Assembly: GCA_947595585.1 (NCBI GenBank)
Contig: CANQET010000001.1
Coordinates: forward strand, 62,001-126,000
From: an uncultured Clostridia bacterium
GTDB lineage: Bacteria; Bacillota; Clostridia; Christensenellales; Borkfalkiaceae
Direction of reading: 5' to 3'
Length of the DNA: 64,000 nucleotides
In this document: one piece after another, positions 40,089 through 50,800 of the stretch
Layout: the number at the start of each line of letters is the position of its first letter
How positions within the stretch are numbered: position 1 is the first letter of the stretch
Program-made: the position numbers and the translations under genes
The notes under the pieces: generated by a model
What the model saw: only the letters and a program-made list of their open reading frames with translations
Database searches by the model: none
What the model was told of the DNA's origin: nothing

Positions 40089-40772
40089 ATGACATATCTT
40101 CTTTCCGATCCGCACGGGGAATACGATCTCTTCTGCCGCCTCATGGACAAGGTGAAGTTTTCGGGGAGCGATCGGCTCATCTGCTGCGGAGACATGGTCG
40201 ATAAGGGCAAGCATTCGATCCGCCTTGCCAAGCTCTTGTTTTCGCTTGGGAACGCCGTGCTTCTTTCGGGCAACCACGAATACGAATTCCTCAAGTTTTA
40301 TTGGGCGCTCATGCGCAATACCGATGATTACGACGCTGTCCTCACGCGTCTTATGGGATACTTCCCCGACGACGGCGCCTTGCTCGATTGGGATACGGTC
40401 GACCGCTTCGAAGCTCTGCCCTATTATTACGAGGAGGAGCATTTCCTCTGCGTCCATGCGGGAGCCCCCCTCGACGGCGAAGGGCGGATCCTCCCCCTCA
40501 AAGACGCCGAACCGGGGCAGCTCGTCTACGACCGTAACTTCAAAGATCCCGAACTCGTCCCGAATACAAAAAAGTGCGTCTTCTTCGGGCATACGCCGAC
40601 GGTCAACCTCGGCCTTGCGCCGTGCATCCACCCCTATCTTCGCACGGGGGCGCGGGGCGATCATATTTCCGATTACTACAAAGTCCATCTCGATACGGGT
40701 ACCTATCTCACGGGCGTTTTGGGATGCTTCCGCCTTGAAGACTGCGAGATGTTCCACGTCGTCGCCGAATAA
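40089..40772 (+). CDS. ApaH/PrpE-type metallophosphatase
   Basis: 227-residue Ser/Thr-phosphatase/diadenosine-tetraphosphatase-like metalloenzyme. Metal and catalytic motifs are in order: SDPHGEYDLF, CCGDMVDKGK, LSGNHEYEF, CVHAGAP and FGHTPTVN. Such enzymes hydrolyse phosphoproteins or Ap4A; in Bacillus the relative PrpE acts in germination, which is suggestive next to the ger operon but not proof. GAGGTG precedes ATG 40089. It is convergent with gerC, the two stop codons being 1 nt apart. Confidence 0.85.
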   Translation: MTYLLSDPHGEYDLFCRLMDKVKFSGSDRLICCGDMVDKGKHSIRLAKLLFSLGNAVLLSGNHEYEFLKFYWALMRNTDDYDAVLTRLMGYFPDDGALLDWDTVDRFEALPYYYEEEHFLCVHAGAPLDGEGRILPLKDAEPGQLVYDRNFKDPELVPNTKKCVFFGHTPTVNLGLAPCIHPYLRTGARGDHISDYYKVHLDTGTYLTGVLGCFRLEDCEMFHVVAE

Positions 40773-40773
40773 G

Positions 40774-41946
40774 TTATTTCATCGAATTCAGCGCGATCTT
40801 GGGCGAAAGCTGCAGGGCGGGGAGCAGCGCATCTTTCCACTTCGCATATTCCTTCAGAGAGCGGCGGAAGAGGTCGCGGCGGAGCATGAAGAGATCGCAC
40901 CCCGCCTCTTTTGCCGTCGTGAAGAGCTTCTCCACGTGCTCTATGAGAAGATCGTGTGCGCTCTGCAGGATCTCGGGGCTCACGCTGTCGGAGGCGATAT
41001 CCGTGATGGCCGCACTCACGCCGCGGCAGCAGAGTCGTAGGGTGAGCGAGAGGGAGAGCTCTGCGGTGGGGACCTCTTTCATCTTGAGGGAGACGCCGCC
41101 CTTATTCCGCACGACGGTGAGCGTGACGGGCTTCTCCCCGTCCATGGCGTTGAGCGTCCCCGAGAACACCTTCCCGCGCAAGAGGCTGAAGGCAAAGGTC
41201 TCTTCACGAGTGAGGAGGGCGACCATCCTCCCCTTCTTGAAGAGGGCGGTCTCTTCGGCGATGTATACCTTCTGGTTTTCTTCGGGGACCGCGGCATGGC
41301 CGTCGCCCGCGCTCTGCCCGCCCTCCTGCGTATTCATGCGGATGTAGGGAAGAAAGCCGCTCTCCGAGACGCCGTAGTAGCCGATCGTGAAGTCCTTCAG
41401 GGTGGAGACGGCGACCATGCCCGATTTTTGCGCCGCATCCGAGAAGAGCTTGGTGATGGCGAGCGAGGAGGCGTCGTCGATGGCGCTCGGCGAGGAGATG
41501 AGCGCGCCCGCCTTCCCAGCACACACGGCAAGCATACAGGAATCGGGCATGTAGTCGTTGCGGAGGAAGTAGTTGAGATGGGAGATGATGTCCTCCTCCC
41601 GTGCCGCCTCTTCCCCGATGACGATGAGATCGCAGAAGACGAGCTTGGGCACCCAGCCCGTCTTGGCGAAGATGAGGGAGATGCAATCGGATACGGTCTC
41701 GCCCTCCGCCTCGATCTCCACCGAGGAAGTGCCGCCCGTCGTGCGGTCGCTGCCCTTGGGTACGGCGATCTGTGCCGTCACCGAGAAGCCGCGCTCCGTC
41801 TTATCTATGCCCGCGGCGAGGATGATGGCCGTCTTTTGGATATCCACGAGCCCGAAGTCGTTGGAAAAGAAGGCGAAGACGACGATCGCGGCGAGGATGA
41901 GATAGAGTTTCATGGGGAGCGTATGCAGAAATTTACGAAGTTTCAC
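40774..41946 (-). CDS. gerC: Ger(x)C-family germination protein lacking a lipobox
   Basis: 390-residue C subunit of a GerA-type germinant receptor. Family features include ILAAGIDKTERGFSVTAQIAVP near the N-terminus, VFCDLIVIGEEAA, and the C-terminal EHVEKLFTTAKEAGCDLFMLRRDLFRR segment. Most GerC proteins are lipoproteins with a Cys at about residue 20; here MKLYLILAAIVVFAFFSNDFG has no Cys, so it would be held by an uncleaved helix. GTG 41946 has GGGAGG 8 nt upstream, whereas ATG 41913 has none. It overlaps gerB by 14 nt, as last gene of the operon. Confidence 0.88.
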   Translation of the reverse strand: MKLRKFLHTLPMKLYLILAAIVVFAFFSNDFGLVDIQKTAIILAAGIDKTERGFSVTAQIAVPKGSDRTTGGTSSVEIEAEGETVSDCISLIFAKTGWVPKLVFCDLIVIGEEAAREEDIISHLNYFLRNDYMPDSCMLAVCAGKAGALISSPSAIDDASSLAITKLFSDAAQKSGMVAVSTLKDFTIGYYGVSESGFLPYIRMNTQEGGQSAGDGHAAVPEENQKVYIAEETALFKKGRMVALLTREETFAFSLLRGKVFSGTLNAMDGEKPVTLTVVRNKGGVSLKMKEVPTAELSLSLTLRLCCRGVSAAITDIASDSVSPEILQSAHDLLIEHVEKLFTTAKEAGCDLFMLRRDLFRRSLKEYAKWKDALLPALQLSPKIALNSMK

Positions 41947-43006
41947 GGCGGCGCCTCCCGAAGATCAACAGAAGAATGGGGATGAGGACGGAAAAGAGGG
42001 GGAAGAGCCAGAAGAGCGTTCCCCCCACCGCCTTGAGGACCTCGGTGAAATGATAATCGAGGAGCACCGAGAGGACGAGAAGGACGGCCGAGACGGCCAC
42101 GGAGAAGATCGCGGGAAGATAGCGCCCCCTGCCGTAGACCTGAAGCAGGCACTCTACACCCGTCTGCAAAGGCAGCGCGCAGTAGAAGGTCATCACGAGG
42201 GAGAGCAGGAAGATGAAGAGGTAGTCGATGCGCCCGAGCGTGGAGATCCCCGCAAAAAATTTGGACGTCGCGGTGAAGGCGAAGAGCTGGTTTGTCGCCG
42301 TCTCCTGAAAGATCCCGTAGAAGATCGCAGTAAAAAGAATGACTACAGCCCCGCCCGTAAGGTAGCACAGCGCACCTTTCAGGGCGAGGTGTTTTTTGTA
42401 TTCGAAGGTCCCGAGGAAGGGGAGGAGGAGGGCGGCGTCGCTGAACCAGCCGAAGCCGTCGCGGAAGGCCGTAAAAATGCCCGAGGCCCCCGAGGAAAAG
42501 GCGGGGGAGAGGGCGAAAAGATCGGCGCTCCCCGCCGAGAGGATGAAGATTCCCGCCATCCCCGCGATCGCGATGGGCGCCAGAAGATCGCATACCTGTC
42601 CGCTCGCCGAAAGGGGCTTTGCGGCGATGAACGCCGCGAACAGGAAGAAGGGCGAAAAGGAGACGAGGGAGGGCAGGGTATCGTAAAACACGCTCTGCAC
42701 GAGCAGTTTTTGCTCGAGAAGGGGCAGGAGCGCCGCAAAGAAGAGGAAGAGGGCGTAGAGGGTGAGGAGGATCTTCGCCGCGATCTTCCCGAAGGAGCGC
42801 TGCATGAGGCCGAAAAAGCTCTGCCCCCGTCTTGCAAGCAGAAGCACCAAGAAGACGGCGCCCGTCTGCAAAAGATAGTGCATGGCGAGGGGGAAGAGGA
42901 GATCGTTCGCGGCCGATTCGGCGAGCCGTGCGGGCAGAAGGACGATCTTCCCTACGGGTGCGACGCAGGCGAGGAAGAAGAGCACCTGCCTTGTGGATAT
43001 CTTCAT
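41933..43006 (-). CDS. gerB: GerAB/ArcD/ProY-type germination protein
   Basis: 357-residue B subunit of the germinant receptor with about ten membrane helices of the amino acid/polyamine permease fold, which binds germinant in characterised receptors. Typical features are MKISTRQVLFFLACVAPVGK at the start and LGRIDYLFIFLLSLVMTFYCAL in the eighth-helix region. AAGGAGG precedes ATG 43006, and the start overlaps the gerA stop by 4 nt. Confidence 0.92.
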   Translation of the reverse strand: MKISTRQVLFFLACVAPVGKIVLLPARLAESAANDLLFPLAMHYLLQTGAVFLVLLLARRGQSFFGLMQRSFGKIAAKILLTLYALFLFFAALLPLLEQKLLVQSVFYDTLPSLVSFSPFFLFAAFIAAKPLSASGQVCDLLAPIAIAGMAGIFILSAGSADLFALSPAFSSGASGIFTAFRDGFGWFSDAALLLPFLGTFEYKKHLALKGALCYLTGGAVVILFTAIFYGIFQETATNQLFAFTATSKFFAGISTLGRIDYLFIFLLSLVMTFYCALPLQTGVECLLQVYGRGRYLPAIFSVAVSAVLLVLSVLLDYHFTEVLKAVGGTLFWLFPLFSVLIPILLLIFGRRRRETS

Positions 43007-44436
43007 TTCATCCTCCTTTTGTTGGGACTTTTGAGGACCTGGGGTCGGATTTTCAGCGATCGAAGGTTGAATTTCACCAAACTGTCCTTGAGCTCCCGCC
43101 CCGAGAGCGGGGCAAACGGGGCGACGAGCGGCACCCCGAAGTTTACCGTCGTCACGAGATAGACGAGCACAAACGCCGTGGCGAGGATGATGCCGTAGGG
43201 CCCGATGCTCCCCGCGATGAGGAGCATGGCGAGCCGAAGCACGCTCGTCTGCTCGATGAGGTTGGGTACGGCGTAGAGCCCGATGCCCGAGAAAGCGATG
43301 ATGATGATCGCGGGCGTCGAGACGAATCCCGCAGAGACGGCCGTCTCCCCGAGCACGAGCGCCCCCACGACGGAGAGCGCCATCCCGACGTACCGCGGCA
43401 TGCGGATGGAGGCCTCGTTGAGCACTTCGAGCACGAAGAGCACGAGCAGCATCTCGAGGGAGGGGGAGAAGGGGATATCGCGGATGCTCCCCGCGATCGT
43501 AAGCAGCAGTTTTACGGGGAACAGCTGCAGTTTGTAGAGCTGGGCGGAGACGTAGAAGGCGGGGAGATAGATGGCCGCGATGAGCGCAAGAAGCCGCAAA
43601 ATGCGCGTAAACGTCGCACGGTAAGGGGGTACGAAGTAATCCTCGCTCGATTGGAAGTCCTCGATGAGCATGTAGGGGAGCGTGAGCGCGATGGGGGAGC
43701 CGTCTACGAGCAGCCCGAGCCTTCCCTCTGCGATCTTCGCGGCAAAGATATCGGGCTTTTCCGTCGTGCCCACCTGCTTTACGAGCGAATAGGGGCGGGT
43801 GACGAGAAAATGGGTGAGATACGAGCTATCCGGGATGATGTCGATATCGATCTCCATGAGGCGTTTTTTGACCTCATGTATCGTTTTTGCGGGCGTCGTG
43901 CCCTCCAGCCAGCAGAGCGCGACGCACGTTTTGGAGCGCCGCCCGATCTCGAGCATCTCGATGCGCAGATCCGCCGTCTTGAAGCGCTTCCTCACGAGCG
44001 AGGTGTTGGTCTTCACGTCCTCGATGAAGCCCTCGCGGGGGCCCTTTACGGCCACATCCGTCGAAGGCTCCGCGACGGCACGCGTCACCACCTTTTTGGT
44101 GCCGACGACGATGCCTTCATCCATGCCCTCGAAGAGCAGCACGGGGTTGCCCGAGAGCACCTCCGCGGCGAGTTTATCGAGGGAGGTCCCCCGCCTTATT
44201 TCGGGCGAGGTGAGTTTTTTGGCGACCTCCGCGGCGACGGGCGGGCCGTCGTAGGAGAGGAGCGCACGGATGACCTGCTCCCCGAGCGCTTCCTTATCGG
44301 TGATGGGGTCGGCGAAGACGCACACGAATTTCAGCCCCCGCCGCGCGGAAAAGCCGAATGTCAGAATATCCTCCGCGGGCAGGAGCCTTTTGAGGGCTTC
44401 CTTTGTCGCATGCAAATCGCCCGTGATCGTTTTCAT
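43003..44436 (-). CDS. gerA: GerA-family spore germination protein
   Basis: 477-residue A subunit of the germinant receptor in the spore inner membrane. The N-terminal soluble domain reads GLKFVCVFADPITDKEALGE and is followed by the family core VLLFEGMDEGIVVGTKK. Membrane helices follow, with EDFQSSEDYFVPPYRATFTRILRL before the first and SIRMPRYVGMALSVVGALVLGETAV later. ATG 44436 lacks a Shine-Dalgarno but lies 5 nt after a sigma-G-like -10. Longer in-frame starts up to 44580 would add an Arg-rich, non-family segment. First gene of gerA-gerB-gerC. Confidence 0.92.
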   Translation of the reverse strand: MKTITGDLHATKEALKRLLPAEDILTFGFSARRGLKFVCVFADPITDKEALGEQVIRALLSYDGPPVAAEVAKKLTSPEIRRGTSLDKLAAEVLSGNPVLLFEGMDEGIVVGTKKVVTRAVAEPSTDVAVKGPREGFIEDVKTNTSLVRKRFKTADLRIEMLEIGRRSKTCVALCWLEGTTPAKTIHEVKKRLMEIDIDIIPDSSYLTHFLVTRPYSLVKQVGTTEKPDIFAAKIAEGRLGLLVDGSPIALTLPYMLIEDFQSSEDYFVPPYRATFTRILRLLALIAAIYLPAFYVSAQLYKLQLFPVKLLLTIAGSIRDIPFSPSLEMLLVLFVLEVLNEASIRMPRYVGMALSVVGALVLGETAVSAGFVSTPAIIIIAFSGIGLYAVPNLIEQTSVLRLAMLLIAGSIGPYGIILATAFVLVYLVTTVNFGVPLVAPFAPLSGRELKDSLVKFNLRSLKIRPQVLKSPNKRRMK

Positions 44437-44441
44437 GCAAA

Positions 44442-44471
44442 GAGTATGCCGCGCCGCCCCGACTTCTATGC
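44442..44471 (-). promoter_or_regulatory. Sigma-G-like forespore promoter of gerABC
   Basis: Minus strand GCATA (44471-44467), 18-bp spacer, CATACTC (44448-44442). This matches the Bacillus sigma-G pattern gHATR-N17/18-CATnnTA except for the last base, and ger operons are classic sigma-G targets. Transcription would start at the gerA ATG. Confidence 0.55.
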
Positions 44472-44684
44472 GACAGCCCGTGTTTTTCCGCAGCGCCGCA
44501 CGGCGCAAGAATATACCGTTTCGCCGCCGCCCATGCGCCCCGAACTCCTCCGAGCTTCCATAACGTGAGATTATGCTCATTTGGAGTGCTCTCCGCGCCG
44601 TTTGGCATGCTTTGTGTTTCTTCCTCGCTTTTTTTGTGAATTATGTACGAAATTGGTGCGAATTTTTGCCAAGTATAATTTTTT

Positions 44685-44712
44685 CTTATAGCAGGTATTT
44701 GTATAAAGAATG
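44685..44712 (+). promoter_or_regulatory. Conserved upstream box, copy 1
   Basis: A 28-bp element starting CTTATAG and containing the imperfect inverted repeat TTATAG-N9-GTATAA. It matches the box at 54281-54308 at 22 of 28 positions and ends exactly 40 bp before the -35. The rest of 44437-44684 shows no gene; a spare TATAAT lies at 44674-44679. Confidence 0.6.
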
Positions 44713-44752
44713 AAAGAAGGGTGCATAAATCTATATTTCGCGCGTGTTTCAT

Positions 44753-44782
44753 TTGACAGAAATCGCGCCTGCGTTGTATAAT
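44753..44782 (+). promoter_or_regulatory. Promoter of the giant LRR lipoprotein gene
   Basis: TTGACA (44753-44758), 18-bp spacer ending GCGTTG, TATAAT (44777-44782). Confidence 0.85.
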
Positions 44783-44813
44783 AATTGCAGACCAAAATAA
44801 AAGGAGTCAAAAT

Positions 44814-47800
44814 ATGAAGCGCAGAATTTTGATGATCGTATGTCTGATCTTCGCTTTCATGGGTGTAATGGCGTTTGTCGCCGGATGCACCGACGAGAAT
44901 GAAACTCCTGCCGCCGAGTCGGGCGAATATTATTACGACGCCGACGGGACGGAGTATCTTCTCACACTTGCAAAGGGCAATAAGTACACCCTCGTGATGG
45001 GCGACGACACATCGTCGGGCAGCTACGTCCTCGAGGGCGAGGCTTTGACCTTAAATCCTTCGGAGGGGGATCCCATGCTCGCAAGCTATGCGGGCACGTC
45101 GATCTCGTTGCCCTATGGCGACGCGACCTACAAATTCCTCAAGAAGGTCAACTTCACCGTGAAGTTCGAGACGGACGGCGGAACCAAGCTCCCCGATGTC
45201 TCCGTACTCAACGGGAAGACGATCGAGGCGCCTGCCGATCCCGCGAAGGACGGTAGTGCTTTCATCGGTTGGTATACCGATGTCTCCCACCGCACGGAGT
45301 TCTACTTCAGCCAGCCCATTACGGCCGATACGACGCTCTATGCCTATTTCGTCGCCAAGCTCGATCCCGAGTACACGGTAAAATTCGACCTCAACTACGA
45401 AGGCGCCGAGGAAGCGGATGCCCCCGCACCTCAGGAGACGGCGGGCCGCAAGCTCTACCGTCTGCCCGAGCCTGTGCGTGAGGACGGCGTGAAGTTCGTC
45501 GGTTGGTACGTGAGCCAGTTCGCTTCGGCAAGCAAGCTCACCTATGAATATACCGATCAGGTCCTCGCCGAGAACACGACGCTCTATGCCGTCTGGGATG
45601 AGAACGGCGCTCCCGTCGTCTCGCTCTCCGAGAGCGGCGTTGCGATCCGTGCAAGCGGCGCGAACAACAACTTCACGATCTCTATCACCGCCCCCGATGC
45701 CGAGGAGCCCGCGACGGGCCGTCAGTCCGGCAACGGGACCTATGCCTACGATTTCGCGGGCGGCGCAGGCGGCGAATACAAAGTGGAAGTCACCCTGAAC
45801 GGCAGAACGACGACGCGCTACTATAATAATAAAGCACTCGCGCGCGTATCTGTCTTCACCGTCGAAGAATCCACGCTGCTCTTCAACAGCGTCGAAAACG
45901 CAGAGCACTACTACCTTACCGTTGTCTGCGGTACGGAAGGCCACGTGCACAATGAGATCGATCTGAACACCGAGACGAGCTGGTCGTTCGCGGCTTGCGA
46001 TATGCGTGCGGGCGGCATCCTCTTCACCGTCAAGGCGACGGCGGAAGGGTACATCTCCTCCACGTCCGAGACGTTTACCTTCACGCGGACGCTCGATGCC
46101 GTCGAGAACGTCGCATACGACGCCGAGACGGGCAACATCACTTGGGACGCCGTCGAAAAGGCGACGGGGTACATCGTCAAGGTGACGAAGGGGGGCGAGG
46201 AGCTCTTCAACGAGAACATCGGCAACGCGCTCACCTTTGATTTCAAATCCTACGGCACCGGCGAATACACCGTGTCCGTGCAGCCTGTCGCCCGCGGTTG
46301 GATCCTTCCCGAAGCGAGCGAGTTTACCTGCACGAAGTCCCGCCTCGCGACCCCTTCGAACCTGCGCTTCAGCGGCACGGGCATCGTTTGGGATCCCGTC
46401 GAGGGCAACAAGGGCTACGAGATCGATTTCGACGGCCGTATCTATGATGCCGTCGGCACCTCGTTCGACTTCGCCGACCTCGTAGAAGGCAAGACCGAAT
46501 TCAAACTCTCCGTCCGCGCAAAGGGCACCGACGAAGCGACGAGCTCGCTCTGGTCGGATCCGCTCAGCGTCACCAATCAGATGGGTGAAGTGCGCTACGA
46601 CGGCGGAAAAGTCACATGGGACCCTGTCATCGGCGTCGAGACCTACCGCGTCGTGCTCAACGACGGCGAGCCCATCGAAGTCACCGACGGCAAGAACTCT
46701 TGCGCGATCACCTTCGATAAGAAGGGGACGAACACCATCGGCGTCATGGCCGTCTACAAGAACGGCTCGACTTCCGAACTCAAGACGACGGAGGTCGAAG
46801 TCTACGAACTCGTCTTCGAATCCGAGGGCGGCGATACGCTCGCCTCGCTGTTCGTCGCGGACGGCGATCCCATCAGTCTGCCCACGTGGATCAAGAAATA
46901 TGGCTACAAGTTCGGCGGTTGGTATACGGCGCCCAACGGCGGCGACGGCGAAGGCCTTCCCTATGAGGATAGATACTTCGACGGCAACTCCGATCGCTCG
47001 ATCTACGCCGCTTGGATCCCCAACGATATCACCGTCACCTTCAACCTCGGCAGATACGGCGATGCGGAGAGCTTCAAAGCGACCTCCGTCGTCGTCAAGT
47101 TCGGCGAGTCCTTCGAGCTCCCCGTGCCCGGTTGCTTGGATGCGACGCGCGTCTTCGAAGCATGGCGCCTCGATTCGGATGTCGGTATCCAGATCACGGA
47201 CTTCAAGGGGCAGAGCACACAGCCCTTCCTCTCCGATGCCGACGTCACGGTCTACGCCTCCTATCAGATGCTCTTCGCCTTTGAAGAGGTCGAAAACGGT
47301 TACCGCGTCAACAAGGGCCCCGCGATCGGCTACATCTCCGAAGTGACGATCCCCGCCTATGTCTCGATCGACAATGGCGAAAGAAAGCCCGTCGTCGACC
47401 TCGGCGATTTCTCCAACTGCACGACGCTTGTGCGCCTCTCCATCCCCGATACGGTGACGAACATCAACTTCGGCCTTACGGGCATATGCTTCACGGGTTG
47501 CACCAAGCTCCAATGGTGCGAAGTCTATGAAGTGGAAGAGAATACCGAAGAGAAGGTGTTCTCCTCGGCCAACGGCGTGCTCCTGCGCAAGAACAGCGCA
47601 ACGGGCGAGCTCGAGCTCCGCTATGTCCCCTATGGCATGACGGGCGTGCTCGATGTTCCCGACGGCGTCACCGCCATCGTCGAAGGTGCGTATTACGTGA
47701 GGTCCACCTACTCCAGCGGCGGCGACACCAGCGGCGGCATCACGCAGGTGAACATCCCCTCGAGCGTTACGAGGATCGCGCGCGGCGCCTTCTCCTTCAG

Positions 47801-50800
47801 CTCTTCGCTCCGTGAGATCTACTTCGAACCCGATGGCGATAAGGACGTTCAGCCGCTCACCATCGACCCGATGATGGTCTCCAACAACTACAAATACGAA
47901 CTCTACTACGAGCAGGGCACCTACATCTCCAACGGTTCTTACCTCTCGAAGATCACCCTGCCCAAGCGCATTGAGACGACCTTCACCGCCGAGACGCTCA
48001 TGTTGTTCCGCAGCCTTGCGGAGATCGAGATCGAAGAGGGCGGCAAGCTCAGCGTACAAAACGGGCTCGTCATCCGCGACAACGGCGCAGAGGGCAAGGA
48101 AGTCGTCTTTGCGGCCCCGCGCGGCGAAGGCGTGAAAGACGTCACCATTCCTTCGGGCGTCTTCAAGATCGGCGAGAAGGCCTTCTTCTACAACACCACG
48201 GTGCGCAACATCGTCATCCCCGAATGGGTCACGGAGATCGGCGCACGCGCGTTCGAAGGCTGCTATCTTGCCGACACCCTCAAGTTCGGGGGTACCGAAA
48301 CCAGCAATCCGCTTAAGATCGGCGAGAATGCCTTCTACCTCTTCTACTACCGCAGGTCGAAGCCCGAATCCGGTTCTTCCTCCTCGTCGGAGATTATGTC
48401 CTCGAACAATAAGGTGACCGAGCTTATCCTGCCCGCCAACCTCTATTCCATGGGCAATCGCAGCTTCGGCTCGATGTTGAAGTTGAAGGAAGTCACGGTC
48501 AACGCCGCCCTCGATAAAGTGGAATACGGCGAAGGCGCTTTCAACAACAATGTGGATAACGCCTATGTCGAGACGGTCAACCTCGGCGCGAAGTGCCCGA
48601 TGTTCGATGTCCCCGGCGTCTTCGGCAGATCCGTGAAGAAGGTCGTTGTCGACGAGGCCAACCCGAACTATTCGACGGACGATCAGGGCGTGCTCTTTGC
48701 AAAGGATAAAGAGAGCGGCAAGCGTTCCATCGCCTTCTTCCCGACGGCGTTTGAGGGCGACTACACGCTTCCCGAAGACGTCACCGAGATCCCCGCAAGC
48801 TGCTTCACCAGCCGCAACAGTCTCACGGGCATCACGCTCCACAGCAAGGTCTCGAAGATCGGCGACCAGGCATTCTATGATTGTAAGTTGCTCGCAAAAG
48901 TCACCTTCCTTCCGACGCCCGAGGGGCAGGACCCCGTAGAGCTCACGATCGGAGCAAGCGCCTTCTTCCGGTGCGTTCAGCTCAAAGAACTCTCGTTGCC
49001 CGAACGCGTGAAGACGCTCGGCGCCTCGGTATTCAAGGGTTGCTCGGCGCTCACCGAACTCGTGCTTCCCGCCTCCCTCGAGAAGATCGAGGCGACGACG
49101 ACGGGCTCCCCGATCGGCGCGATCGACGTCTTCGACGGCTGCGATTCTCTTTCCAAACTCACCGTGGCAGAGGGCAGCAAGAACTTTACAACGGTCGGCG
49201 GCGTGCTCTACCAACTCAAAGCCGTCTATAAAGATGGCTCCAGCAAAGAGAGCGAAAAGCCCGAATTCGACTATGTGCCTTATACCCTGCTCTACTGCCC
49301 TGTGGGCGTCAGCGGCACGGTCACCGTTCCCGGGTCCGTCCACGTCGTCGAAAAGTATGCCTTCAACTACTCCGATAAGGTCGAGAAGATCGTCTTCGAG
49401 AAGACCAAGGAATATCGCGCTCCCGGTGAGCCGACCGAGGAAGCGCCCGATCCCGCAGACGTCACCATCCCCGCAGAGATCGAGATCCTCGAGAATGCCT
49501 TCTACCACTGCGGCGGCTTGACCGAAGTCACCTTCGGGCAGGGCCTCAAGACGATGCGCACGAATATGTTCTACTCGTGCCTGAAGCTCGCGACCGTGAC
49601 GATCTCCAACACCGTCACGACCATCCAGCCCGATACGTTCTACGTCGGTAGCTCCTCCGGCGCTCTTGCGCACATCCTCTTTGAGGACGGCGGCAACGAT
49701 CCGCTCCGCATCGAGGACGGCACTCAGACGACCGCTGGCAGCGGCCCCGTCGATACCTACTACCACGGCGCCTTCGGCAACCTCGATAAGCTCGAAGAGA
49801 TCGAGTTCCCGAGCCGCCTTGCCTACCTCGGCAACAACGCCTTCCGTATGGATTCGCCCGGTCACAGCGTAGGCAAGAGCTCGCACCTCGCCTCCGTCAA
49901 GTTCAAGGCTCTGAAGGAAGGCATGACCCTCGAGATCGGCACGTATGTGTTCTACGGCGCACCGATCAGCGAGCTCGTCCTTCCCGAAGGGCTTAAGAAG
50001 GTCGGAAATTACGCCTTCTATTCGATCTCGGCGCGGGACAATGCGGGTTCGGTCACCCTTCCTTCTACGCTCGAAGAGATCGGCGACAACGCATTCTACT
50101 ATATACACTTCGCGGATGAACTCGTCATCCCCGCATCGGTCAGGACCATCGGCAAAGAGGCCTTCGCCCAGAACGCAACGCGTGCCACGGCGACGACGAA
50201 GATCACCTTTGCCGACAACAGCCAACTCGAATCCATCGGCAACTCCGCCTTCTCGAACTTCGTGAACGTCACGAGCTTCCAATTCAGTAAGAACGCCAAC
50301 GCGCAGGGCGAAGTCGCCGCGGCGGCAGAGACGGAGAATCGTGCGCTCTTCACTTTGGGCGCGAGCGTGTTCTCGGGTATGAAGAAGCTGCAATCCATCG
50401 AGCTTCCCGCTAACCTGACGAGCATTGCCGACAGCGCCTTCAGCGGGCTCACGGGCCTCACCTCCATCACGTGGGAGAGCCCCGAGAACAGTGCGATCAC
50501 CTCCATCGGCGCCTCTGCGTTCTCGAGGACGGGCATCAGCAAGTTCGCCTTCCCGAAGAACCCCGATAGTCCGATCAGCCTCGGCGCGAACCTCTTCATG
50601 TTCTGCGGCAAGCTGACGACCGTCTCGCTCTCGGCTTCCATCAACGATATCAACAACGTCTTCACGGGCTGCAGCGCCCTGCAGACCATCGAGATCGCCG
50701 AGGATAACACCTACCTCTCGAGCAAGCCGCCCATCATCTACAATGCGGCAGGCAATGTCGTCAAGTACGTGTGCGGCGCCTACAACAAGGATGAGGGTAT

